10,607 nt of DNA from an uncultured Alphaproteobacteria bacterium (GTDB taxonomy: Bacteria; Pseudomonadota; Alphaproteobacteria; Rhodobacterales; Rhodobacteraceae), in NCBI GenBank assembly GCA_929200295.1, contig CAKMZE010000091.1:567-11173 (forward strand), read 5' to 3'. Both the position numbers and the translations under genes were made by a program. A model generated the notes under the pieces. The model was not told where the DNA came from, ran no database searches, and saw nothing but the letters and a program-made list of their open reading frames with translations. How positions within the stretch are numbered: the stretch's first letter is position 1; each line of letters starts with the position of its first letter. Below are positions 1 through 6,917 of the stretch, piece after piece.

Positions 1-779
1 GTTTGATACTCAGCTGCACCAGTTGCGCCATGGCGTTTTGACAGTTTCTTACCATCAGGGCCAAAGATCAGTGGGATATGCGCCAATGTGGGTTTTTCCC
101 AACCCATCGCCTCATAAATCATGTTTTGCCGAAAGGCGTTGGCCAAATGATCATCGCCGCGAATAACATGGGTGACGCCCATATCATGATCGTCAACAAC
201 GACAGCAAGCATATACACAGGCGTGCCGTCCGAGCGCAGTAAAATCATATCGTCAAGCTGCGCATTGGACCATGTCACATCGCCTTGCACCTGATCGTGC
301 AGTGTTGTCTCACCGTCCCGAGAGGCTTTGATTCGAATAACATATGGCAGATCTGGGTGATCGCTCTCTGGTACATCGCGCCAAGGCGAGCGGAAGAGCG
401 TCGATGTTTTGTCAGCCCGGGCGTTTTCGCGAAACGCCTCGATCTCATCTTGCGTGGCAAAGCATTTGAAAGCATGGCCGCTGGCCAGCAAAGCATGTGC
501 AACCTCTGCGTGACGCGCGGCGCGGTCAAATTGGCTTATTGGTGCACCGTCCCAATCAAGCCCCAGCCATGTGAGGCCGTCAAGAATAGCTTGGGTGTTC
601 TCATCAGATGATCGCGCCCGATCAGTATCCTCGATCCGCAGCAAGAATTTTCCACCGCGCGAACGGGCGAAAAGCCAGTTAAAGAGCGCGGTTCTTGCGC
701 CGCCAATATGCAGCGCCCCGGTCGGAGAGGGGGCAAAGCGGGTGACAACAGGGCGATCTGATCCGGTGTTGTTTTGCAT
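1..779 (-). CDS. gltX: Glutamyl-tRNA synthetase (GluRS), N-terminal 259 residues; C-terminal part lies outside the window
   Basis: Class I aminoacyl-tRNA synthetase that charges tRNA with glutamate in the cytoplasm. Reading back from ATG 777-779, the Rossmann-fold start shows RFAPSPTGALHIGGAR at residues 14-29, where HIGG is the HIGH-type ATP site. RIEDTDRARS follows, and then IRGDDHL. The KMSKS-type loop, written KLSKR, is at about residues 245-249, close to the window edge. The anticodon-binding domain is missing only because the window ends. An AAAGG about 9 bases upstream supports the start. The gene is divergent from comEC across 100 bp. Alphaproteobacteria often carry two GluRS paralogues and charge tRNA-Gln indirectly through GatCAB; the visible half does not show whether this copy is the discriminating one. 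The family assignment is very secure. Confidence 0.96.
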   Translation of the reverse strand, partial: MQNNTGSDRPVVTRFAPSPTGALHIGGARTALFNWLFARSRGGKFLLRIEDTDRARSSDENTQAILDGLTWLGLDWDGAPISQFDRAARHAEVAHALLASGHAFKCFATQDEIEAFRENARADKTSTLFRSPWRDVPESDHPDLPYVIRIKASRDGETTLHDQVQGDVTWSNAQLDDMILLRSDGTPVYMLAVVVDDHDMGVTHVIRGDDHLANAFRQNMIYEAMGWEKPTLAHIPLIFGPDGKKLSKRHGATGAAEYQ

Positions 780-783
780 GAGA

Positions 784-799
784 TTAACCTTTCATTCAC
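784..799 (+). promoter_or_regulatory. Possible CtrA-type box (one mismatch) in the gltX/comEC intergenic region
   Basis: The sequence reads TTAA, seven bases, then TTCAC. The alphaproteobacterial CtrA consensus is TTAA-N7-TTAAC, so there is one mismatch in the second half. It lies about 80 bp before the comEC start and 4 bp before the gltX start. In Rhodobacter capsulatus, competence genes including comEC are reported to depend on CtrA, which makes the position plausible. The best -10 for comEC (GATAAT, 826-831) would put the box upstream of the -35 rather than over it, so the match may be chance. Confidence 0.3.
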
Positions 800-801
800 C
801 A

Positions 802-815
802 AGTTTCCTGAAACT
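802..815. repeat. Inverted repeat AGTTTC-CT-GAAACT between gltX and comEC
   Basis: Two perfect 6-base arms flank a 2-base centre. The repeat sits where the -35 of a comEC promoter would fall if GATAAT at 826-831 is the -10. It could be an operator for one or both divergent genes. No known regulator motif was recognised, and a repeat of this size can occur by chance. Confidence 0.3.
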
Positions 816-879
816 GGATGTGGGCGATAATGCGCAAAAAAGCGCGTAACGGAAAACGAAGTGGTTTGGAACCCTGGGC

Positions 880-2955
880 GTGATCACAGACAGCCTTTTG
901 CAACAGCGTGGGCATTTGTTTTGCTGGGTGCCGCTTTGCCTTGGTATTGGGATTGGCGGGTATTTTTCATTGCGCTTTGAACCTACGGGTTTTGCGGTCG
1001 CCAGCCTTTGCATTGTTGTTTTTCTTTTCTGCTGGTTGATCCGCATTATATCGCCGGGGTTTGGGGCTCTGGCACTGGCGGTTGCTTTGGTCTGCACTGG
1101 GGGGGCTGTTGCAAAGCTGCGGACCGATACGGTTGCAGCACCTGTCTTAGGCTTTCGCTATTATGGCCCGATTGAGGGCCGCATCATCGCAATCGACCGG
1201 TCATCTAGCGATGCCGTGCGGCTTACCCTTGATCACGTCATCTTGGCCAGAATGTCGCCCGATCGCACGCCAGAACGCGTGCGGGTCTCCTTGCATGGTG
1301 AGCAGCCTATCGCAGAATTTATGCCAGGCGATGTGTTGATACTCACAGGGCATCTGTCGCCACCAAGTGGCCCGGCAGAGCCCGGTGGATATGACTTTCA
1401 GCGTCATGCATGGTTTGCGAAACTGGGGGCTGTCGGATATACCCGCACGCCTGTGCTACGGATTGAGGCTGCCGCGCTTAACGGATGGCGTATGCAGATT
1501 TTTGCAGCAAGGATCGGGCTCTCGCGCGCTGTGCAAGAAACATTGCCGGGCGAGGTCGGTGCATTTGCGGCGGCGATCATGTCTGGCGACCGTTCACAAA
1601 TGAGCCAGCAAAACCTTGCGGCTTTGCGCGCCTCAAATCTTGCGCATCTTTTGGCGATTTCTGGCTTGCATATGGGGCTCTTGACGGCATTTGTATTTGG
1701 TTTTGTCCGGGCGCTTTTGATTTGCATTCCTGTTATTGGCCTCAGATGGCCGGTAAAGAAAATCGCGGCCGGGTTTGCCTTGATTGCCGGGGCATTTTAT
1801 CTGGCACTTTCTGGCGGGAATGTCGCGACGGAACGCGCTTATATTATGGTCGCGGTGATGTTTTGTGCAGTGATCTTAGGCAAGCAAGCGATTACGTTGC
1901 GCGCTGTTGCCATTGCCGCCACCTTGATCTTGCTTTTGCATCCTGAGGCGTTGACAGGTCCGGGATTTCAGATGTCATTTGCAGCAACCACAGCCCTTGT
2001 GGCCGTGTTTCGCGGGCTTAAGCATGTGGATATGCACCGTGTTCCGAAATGGGCAAAGCCCGCCTTATCGCTGGTAATATCATCCTTTGTCGCAGGCATG
2101 GCGACAGCGCCATTTGCGGCGGCACATTTCAATCAATTTGCGTACTATGGGTTGATTGCAAATCTGCTGAGTGTCCCCCTGATGGGGCTATTTGTGATGC
2201 CTGCGGCTGTCTTAGCGGTGTGTCTTGCGCCCTTTGGGTTATGGGATCTGTGCCTGTGGGTAATGGGGCTTGGGTTGCGTTGGATTATGATGGTGGCGCA
2301 AACTGTATCGGCACTTGATGGGGCCGTGGGGCATATCGTGTCGCCCACTATGATAGTGCTGCCGATCCTGACCATTGGGTTGCTTTGGGGGATCCTGTGG
2401 CAGGGCAAGGCACGAGTTTTGGGTGCTATTCCTATATGTGCTGCAGGGGCGCTCTGGATGATGACAGAACGGCCAAAGCTGCTGGTGGCTGATAGTGGTA
2501 GCCTCTTGGGGGTGATGACCCAAGAGGGGCGCGCGTTATCAAAGCCAAAGGGCAATGGTTTTGTCGCAGGTGTCTGGCTCGAAAATGATGGCGCGCCTGT
2601 ATTACAGTCGCAAGCCGCAGAACGACCGGGGTTTTCGCGCGAAGGGCGGGTTGTTGAAACAGAGATTGGGCCATGGGCGATATTACAGGTCAGTGGCAAA
2701 ACAGCGCTCGCTGAATTACAGGGCTGCGGGCAGGCTGCGGTGCTTATCGCCAATAACGTCGATGAGGTTGAGCGGCCATGTTTGGTCTTTGATATCAAAA
2801 AGCTACGGCAAACAGGGGCTTTGGCGATGACCCTATCAGATGATAACACGCTCAAAATCGTCACATCCCATCAGGTGACGGGACGCAGACCGTGGAATAT
2901 GAATGCCACGCGTGATGGCATTCCAAATGGTGCGATACTTAAACTGGATCCGTAG
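880..2955 (+). CDS. comEC: ComEC/Rec2-family DNA uptake channel, without a metallo-beta-lactamase nuclease motif
   Basis: Polytopic inner-membrane protein expected to carry single-stranded DNA into the cytoplasm during natural transformation; in Rhodobacter it also serves uptake of gene transfer agent DNA. The protein has 691 residues. Two to three N-terminal membrane segments (about 12-85) come first, then a periplasmic OB-type region (about 95-200) with PGGYDFQR at 168-175. The competence domain follows, with ISGLHMG at 260-266, SGGNVATERAYIM at 311-323 and many membrane helices to about 505. The last 185 residues are soluble and contain no HxHxDH, so the metallo-beta-lactamase domain of Bacillus-type ComEC is absent or unrecognisable. 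The GTG at 880 is the only conventional start after the in-frame stop at 847-849, with GGAA 8 bases upstream. It ends 6 bp from the convergent lexA. Confidence 0.92.
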   Translation: MITDSLLQQRGHLFCWVPLCLGIGIGGYFSLRFEPTGFAVASLCIVVFLFCWLIRIISPGFGALALAVALVCTGGAVAKLRTDTVAAPVLGFRYYGPIEGRIIAIDRSSSDAVRLTLDHVILARMSPDRTPERVRVSLHGEQPIAEFMPGDVLILTGHLSPPSGPAEPGGYDFQRHAWFAKLGAVGYTRTPVLRIEAAALNGWRMQIFAARIGLSRAVQETLPGEVGAFAAAIMSGDRSQMSQQNLAALRASNLAHLLAISGLHMGLLTAFVFGFVRALLICIPVIGLRWPVKKIAAGFALIAGAFYLALSGGNVATERAYIMVAVMFCAVILGKQAITLRAVAIAATLILLLHPEALTGPGFQMSFAATTALVAVFRGLKHVDMHRVPKWAKPALSLVISSFVAGMATAPFAAAHFNQFAYYGLIANLLSVPLMGLFVMPAAVLAVCLAPFGLWDLCLWVMGLGLRWIMMVAQTVSALDGAVGHIVSPTMIVLPILTIGLLWGILWQGKARVLGAIPICAAGALWMMTERPKLLVADSGSLLGVMTQEGRALSKPKGNGFVAGVWLENDGAPVLQSQAAERPGFSREGRVVETEIGPWAILQVSGKTALAELQGCGQAAVLIANNVDEVERPCLVFDIKKLRQTGALAMTLSDDNTLKIVTSHQVTGRRPWNMNATRDGIPNGAILKLDP

Positions 2956-2961
2956 TGCGGG

Positions 2962-3654
2962 TCAGTATGTGCGGATCAACCCGACAAGCCGCCCTTGCAC
3001 TTTGACCTGATCATCGCGCAGCATACGTGTTTGATAGGCGGGGTTTGCGGCCTCTAACGCGATCATACTGCCATTGCGACGAAACCGTTTGAGCGTTGCC
3101 TCTGCATCCTCAACCAAGGCCACAACGATATCACCATTATTCGCAGTCGATGTTTCTTTGATCACAACCACATCGCCATCATTGATGCCTGCTTCAATCA
3201 TCGAATCGCCGCGTACTTCGAGCGCGTAATGCTCGCCCGCGCCAAGCATGGTCTGCGGCACAGCAACATTATGCGACACCTCAGAAATTGCAGCGATAGG
3301 AACACCAGCGGCGATCCGCCCCATCACAGGAAGCTCAATCGCGCCAGCGGCCTCAACCGCCATCGCCTTGTCAGGGATGCTATCAGGCTTATCGCCCTCA
3401 ATCACACGAGGGGTAAATCCTGTTTTGCGTGTCGTCATCGCTTCGGGCAATTTCACGATCTCAAGCGCCCGGGCCTTGTGTGCAAGCCTGCGGATAAACC
3501 CGCGCTCTTCCAGCGCTGTAATAAGACGGTGAATCCCAGATTTTGAACGCAGATCAAGCGCCTCTTTCATTTCATCAAACGAAGGGGGTACGCCATCGCG
3601 CTGGACACGCTGATGAATAAATTCAAGCAAATCGAGCTGTTTCTTGGTTAACAT
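2962..3654 (-). CDS. lexA: LexA, SOS-response repressor and self-cleaving protease
   Basis: Represses DNA-damage genes and cleaves itself when stimulated by RecA-ssDNA. The 230 residues start with MLTKKQLDLLEFI and a winged helix-turn-helix domain (about 1-70, with SKSGIHRLITALEERG). A variable linker follows, then the S24 peptidase domain. The cleavage site is Ala116-Gly117 in GRIAAGVP, the nucleophile is Ser151 in RGDSMIEAG, and the general base is Lys189 in ATLKRF. The spacing of 38 residues between Ser and Lys fits the family. An ATG at 3726 would add 24 residues but would lie in the promoter. The ATG at 3654 matches the family N terminus and has AGGAG 9 bases upstream. It has its own promoter and LexA box, so it should be autoregulated. 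It is last in the trp-moa-moe gene string. Confidence 0.97.
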   Translation of the reverse strand: MLTKKQLDLLEFIHQRVQRDGVPPSFDEMKEALDLRSKSGIHRLITALEERGFIRRLAHKARALEIVKLPEAMTTRKTGFTPRVIEGDKPDSIPDKAMAVEAAGAIELPVMGRIAAGVPIAAISEVSHNVAVPQTMLGAGEHYALEVRGDSMIEAGINDGDVVVIKETSTANNGDIVVALVEDAEATLKRFRRNGSMIALEAANPAYQTRMLRDDQVKVQGRLVGLIRTY

Positions 3655-3663
3655 ATTTTCTCT

Positions 3664-3668
3664 CTCCT
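3664..3668 (-). promoter_or_regulatory. Ribosome binding site that fixes the lexA start
   Basis: AGGAG on the minus strand lies 9 bases before ATG 3652-3654. It supports the short, family-typical N terminus over the longer reading frame that opens at 3726. Confidence 0.75.
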
Positions 3669-3697
3669 GCACGCAAACAAGGGTATGTTTTTTATAT

Positions 3698-3712
3698 GTT
3701 CTACCGATGTTC
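3698..3712. promoter_or_regulatory. LexA operator (SOS box) of lexA
   Basis: GTTC-TACCGAT-GTTC is an exact match to the direct-repeat GTTC-N7-GTTC box used by LexA in alphaproteobacteria. It lies 43 bp upstream of the lexA ATG. It covers the predicted -10 hexamer and part of the spacer, the right place to block RNA polymerase, so autoregulation is expected. No second exact copy was found at any other gene start here. Confidence 0.9.
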
Positions 3713-3726
3713 CCCTTTTGTGTCAA
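3698..3726 (-). promoter_or_regulatory. Predicted lexA promoter
   Basis: Minus strand: TTGACA (3726-3721, perfect -35), 17-base spacer, then TAGAAC (3703-3698, 4 of 6 to TATAAT). The second half of the SOS box is shared with the -10. The -35 contains the moeA stop codon (TGA, 3725-3723), so the promoter is embedded in the end of the upstream gene. Confidence 0.7.
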
Positions 3727-4925
3727 GCCGATGTGGTAAGGGGGATCACTTTCACATGCTCACCGGCTTTGCGTGCGGGATCATGGGGCGGGCGTATCAA
3801 CAGTGCATTGGCTTGTGTGAGCACTGATAAAAGCGCAGAGTCCTGTCTGTCCATCGGGGTGACCACCTGTGTCACACCGTCTTGGGTCATGTGCGCGCGC
3901 ATGTAATGCGCCCGTGGCCCGTTTGCGCTGATATCATGCGTTAATACGGCGCGCGTCTCTGGTGGCGCGACATCGTGACGGCCCTGCATTTTGCGGATCA
4001 TAGGCCGCAAAAAGAGATGCCCGCAAACAATAGCCGACACAGGGTTCCCGGGAAGGCCCAGATAGGCCGTTTTCCCGCGCGCGCCTGCGATCAGGGGCTT
4101 ACCGGGGCGCATCGCGATCTTGTGAAAGGCAAGCTGCGCGCCCCAATCTACGGCGCATGCGGCCAACAGATCATGATCGCCAACAGATGCGCCGCCGATA
4201 CTGACAATAATATTTGCACGCCAATCATCTGCTTGCTGAAAGGCTGCCATAATGTCGGCGCGTGTGTCCATTGCAATGGGGAGCACATTGGCAATGCCGC
4301 CGGTGTCTTGGACAATGGCTTGGAGTGCGATGGCATTTGAGGCGATGATTTGGCCAGGTTTGGGCGTGGCGCCAGGCATGACTAGTTCATCGCCGGTGGT
4401 GATGAGGGCAACCTTAGGTCGTTGGCTTACGGTTACCTCGGCTACATTCATCGCTGCTAACAGCCCCAGATCAGCACTGTTGATAATACGCGGTGCAGCC
4501 ATCGTTTGCCCCGCTGTGAAGTCAGCCCCAATGGGGCGCACGAACTGCTCAGGCGATAGCTGTGTCCCCAGTGTAATGACATCACCATCGCGCGTGACAT
4601 CCTCTTGAATGATAACACGATCAGCACCAGCGGGCATTGGTGCGCCTGTGAATATCCGTAAGGCCTCGCCTTGTGAAATGGTCCCTTCCCAAGGGTGGCC
4701 AGCTGCGGCCTCACCCATAATGCGCAGTGTTGCGCCTGAAACAGCGTCGCTGTTCTGGCAGGCATAGCCATCCATGATGGACGCAGCAAAGGGAGGATGG
4801 TCGCGCGGTGCTATGGCATCTTGTCTAAGTACGCGGCGGTTGGCATTGACCGTTGCCACGGTCTCAGTACTGATGACCGCAACCTGATCGAGACAGCGCG
4901 CCAAAGCCTCGGCCACAGGGATCAT
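3723..4925 (-). CDS. moeA: MoeA, molybdopterin molybdenumtransferase
   Basis: Inserts molybdate into adenylylated molybdopterin to finish molybdenum cofactor, in the cytoplasm. The 400-residue length is normal. Conserved segments appear in order: PPFAASIMDGYA (44-55), FTGAPMPAGADRVIIQED (92-109), TTGDELV (176-182), IGGASVGDHD (243-252), MRPGKPL (272-278) and LPGNPVSA (291-298). The MoeA C-terminal domain IV follows. The ATG at 4925 is the only start available, because an in-frame stop lies four codons upstream; the ribosome site is weak. It follows moaC by 43 bp, and its TGA lies inside the -35 of the lexA promoter. The neighbours show one molybdenum cofactor pair placed between tryptophan genes and the SOS regulator. 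Confidence 0.95.
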   Translation of the reverse strand: MIPVAEALARCLDQVAVISTETVATVNANRRVLRQDAIAPRDHPPFAASIMDGYACQNSDAVSGATLRIMGEAAAGHPWEGTISQGEALRIFTGAPMPAGADRVIIQEDVTRDGDVITLGTQLSPEQFVRPIGADFTAGQTMAAPRIINSADLGLLAAMNVAEVTVSQRPKVALITTGDELVMPGATPKPGQIIASNAIALQAIVQDTGGIANVLPIAMDTRADIMAAFQQADDWRANIIVSIGGASVGDHDLLAACAVDWGAQLAFHKIAMRPGKPLIAGARGKTAYLGLPGNPVSAIVCGHLFLRPMIRKMQGRHDVAPPETRAVLTHDISANGPRAHYMRAHMTQDGVTQVVTPMDRQDSALLSVLTQANALLIRPPHDPARKAGEHVKVIPLTTSA

Positions 4926-4968
4926 AGCGCACGCTCACTGGTTGTGGATATGCGCGGGCGCGGTTGCA

Positions 4969-5457
4969 TTAGGCCTCAAACCGGCCGGATTTTCCGCCGT
5001 CTTTCAGGATGACGCGCAAACCACCGATGACCATGTCTTTTTGCACTGCTTTGACCATGTCATAAACGGTGAGCGCTGCGGTTGAGGCGGCGGTCAGCGC
5101 TTCCATCTCGACGCCTGTTTGGCCTGTTGTTTTCACCGTGCTGGTGATTTTCACACCGGGTAGGGCGGTGTCGCACACCAGATCAACAGCGACCTTTGAT
5201 ATGGGCAAAGGGTGGCACAGCGGAATGAGATCAGCGGTCTTTTTCGCAGCCATGATCCCAGCGATCCGCGCGATCCCTAAAACGTCGCCTTTGCCAGCGC
5301 GCCCTTCTTGGATCATAGCGAGCGTTTCGGGCAGCATGGTGATCGTCGTTTCTGCCTGCGCAATCCTGTCGGTAACGGATTTTTCTGACACATCGACCAT
5401 ATGCGCCTGCCCATCGGGATCGAAATGGCTCAATTTGGGGTCAGATGTGCGTGCCAT
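4969..5457 (-). CDS. moaC: MoaC, cyclic pyranopterin monophosphate synthase
   Basis: With MoaA, converts GTP to cyclic pyranopterin monophosphate, the first step of molybdenum cofactor synthesis; MoaC does the cyclisation. The 162 residues match the family length. Visible signatures are HMVDVS (19-24), KKTADLIPLCHPLP (72-85), GVEMEAL (115-121), and VYDMVKAVQKDM with Asp133 and Lys136, which correspond to the catalytic Asp/Lys pair of the Escherichia coli enzyme. A glycine/lysine tail (DGGKSG) closes the protein. The ATG directly follows the trpC stop with no intervening base (TAG|ATG), and a G-run 6 bases upstream inside the end of trpC may serve as ribosome site. Coupled translation with trpC is likely. 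Confidence 0.96.
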   Translation of the reverse strand: MARTSDPKLSHFDPDGQAHMVDVSEKSVTDRIAQAETTITMLPETLAMIQEGRAGKGDVLGIARIAGIMAAKKTADLIPLCHPLPISKVAVDLVCDTALPGVKITSTVKTTGQTGVEMEALTAASTAALTVYDMVKAVQKDMVIGGLRVILKDGGKSGRFEA

Positions 5458-6270
5458 CTATAGCCCCCCGGCGATAAGCGGGTTTGCCAGTATCGTGCGC
5501 GTGGCCTCGGTCACATCGTCTTGTCGCATCAGGCTTTCGCCGATGAGAAAGCTGCGCGCGCCGTAGCGCGCCATATCGGCCAGCTCTTTGGGGCCGGACA
5601 ACCCGCTTTCACATACGATCATGCGATCTGCTGGAACTAGCTTAGATAAGACCTTGGTCGTGTCCAGCGAGGTTTCGAATGTTTTGAGGTTCCGGTTATT
5701 GATCCCCATCAATGGGGATTTCAGCGCCGTTGCGCGGGCCAGCTCATCCGCATCGTGAACCTCAAGCAAGACATCCATACCCCATTGGGTTGCCGCATCT
5801 TCGAGCTCTTGCGCTTGTGCGTCTGACACTGATGCCATGATGATCAGGATACAATCCGCATGAAGTGCGCGGGCCTCAGCAACCTGATAGGTGTCATACA
5901 TGAAATCTTTGCGCAAAGCGGGCAGGGATGTCGCCGCGCGCGCATCGGTTAAATAGCTGTCAGCCCCTTGGAAAGACGGGGTGTCGGTTAAGATCGAAAG
6001 ACACGTCGCACCGCCATCTTCATAGGCTTTGGCCAAGGTTGGCGGATCAAAATCGGCCCGGATCAGCCCCTTAGATGGGCTGGCTTTTTTCACCTCAGCG
6101 ATAAGCCCGTATCCTGTACGCGTTGCAGAGGCGAGGGCGGCAGCAAAGCCGCGTGTCGCGGGTGCGGCCTTTGCCTGTGCTTCAACCTCGGCCAAAGAGA
6201 CCTGTGCTTTGCGCGCGGCCACTTCCTCTAGCTTATAGGCTTTGATCTTATCGAGTATGGTCATGGTCAT
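5458..6270 (-). CDS. trpC: Indole-3-glycerol phosphate synthase
   Basis: Ring-closes 1-(2-carboxyphenylamino)-1-deoxyribulose 5-phosphate to indole-3-glycerol phosphate, the fourth step from chorismate to tryptophan. Read from ATG 6270 it has 270 residues, a single-domain TIM barrel without fused TrpF. Active-site segments are AEVKKASPSKG (Glu59, Lys61), ALRKDF (Lys121), LLEVH (Glu170), GINNRNL (189-195) and CESGL (Glu221, Ser222), then a phosphate loop GARSFLIGES. All expected catalytic residues are present. ATG 6270 forms an ATGA overlap with the ung stop. ATG 6285 and ATG 6264 are alternatives; 6264 would give the commonest family N terminus, so the start is uncertain by two codons. Confidence 0.96.
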   Translation of the reverse strand: MTMTILDKIKAYKLEEVAARKAQVSLAEVEAQAKAAPATRGFAAALASATRTGYGLIAEVKKASPSKGLIRADFDPPTLAKAYEDGGATCLSILTDTPSFQGADSYLTDARAATSLPALRKDFMYDTYQVAEARALHADCILIIMASVSDAQAQELEDAATQWGMDVLLEVHDADELARATALKSPLMGINNRNLKTFETSLDTTKVLSKLVPADRMIVCESGLSGPKELADMARYGARSFLIGESLMRQDDVTEATRTILANPLIAGGL

Positions 6271-6917
6271 TCTGGGTCCGCCCAATTTATCTCAGATTTG
6301 CCTTGAGTCGTAAGCCAGTCATTGATCCGCGAAAAGGGGCGACTGCCAAAAAATCCACGATGCACGGATAAGGGTGAGGGATGTGCGGACTTCAAAATTA
6401 GATGATCCTCTCCCTTGATCTCTTTTTCATAAGCCTGTGCTGGCTTACCCCAAAGCAGATAAGCACGTGGTGAATTATTGAGATACTGGATCACTTCACG
6501 CACGAGCTGAGACCACCCAAGCTTTGCATGTGCTTTGGGCTTGCCGGGGGGCACAGTCAGTGCGGTATTAAGAAGGAGAACACCCTGTTTCGCCCAGTCA
6601 TCAAGCGATGTTTTGCTGCGTGACACATTGAGATCATCATTGAGTTCTTTGAAAATATTACCCAAACTGTCTAACCGTCCACCGAAATGATCAGGAATGG
6701 AAAACGCAAGACCATCGGCTTTGCCGGGTGTGTGATAGGGGTCTTGCCCAATAATGACGAGCTTCACATCATCCGGCTGCGTGTGCTCAAGTGCCGCAAA
6801 TGTCAGTGCTGGTGGGGGCAGTATTTCGCCTGATATTTGCGCGGATAGCGCGGGTAGATTATCCTGAAAAAATGGCAGTTCGGCCCATGCACCGAGCCGT
6901 GACGTATCAAACATCAT
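6267..6917 (-). CDS. ung: Uracil-DNA glycosylase, family 1 (Ung), located inside the trp operon
   Basis: Removes uracil from DNA as the first step of base-excision repair. The 216 residues carry the family 1 signatures: IIGQDPYH at 55-62, with catalytic Asp59 and Tyr61, and GLAFSIP with Phe72, which stacks on uracil. LLLNTALTV at 114-122 has Asn117, and SAHPSPLS at 167-174 has His169. The length is close to the 229 residues of Escherichia coli Ung. The gene sits between trpD and trpC, sharing ATGA with each neighbour (6914-6917 and 6267-6270), so it should be cotranscribed and translationally coupled. It has no obvious ribosome site of its own. Hand counts give about 48% G+C over 6301-6720, against about 61-64% in sampled parts of trpC and trpD, consistent with later insertion but not proof. 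The function is secure. Confidence 0.96.
   Translation of the reverse strand: MMFDTSRLGAWAELPFFQDNLPALSAQISGEILPPPALTFAALEHTQPDDVKLVIIGQDPYHTPGKADGLAFSIPDHFGGRLDSLGNIFKELNDDLNVSRSKTSLDDWAKQGVLLLNTALTVPPGKPKAHAKLGWSQLVREVIQYLNNSPRAYLLWGKPAQAYEKEIKGEDHLILKSAHPSPLSVHRGFFGSRPFSRINDWLTTQGKSEINWADPE

Noticed and set aside
871..886. Possible second LexA box at the comEC start (GAAC-N7-GTGA)
   Set aside because: The second half does not match GAAC; only one half site is present.
2145..2864. Minus-strand 239-residue frame opposite the end of comEC
   Set aside because: Low-complexity Ser/Pro/Thr shadow of a well-supported membrane protein gene.
3655..3726. Longer lexA start at ATG 3726, adding 24 residues
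   Set aside because: The extension covers the -35, SOS box and ribosome site; ATG 3654 gives the family N terminus with AGGAG at proper spacing.
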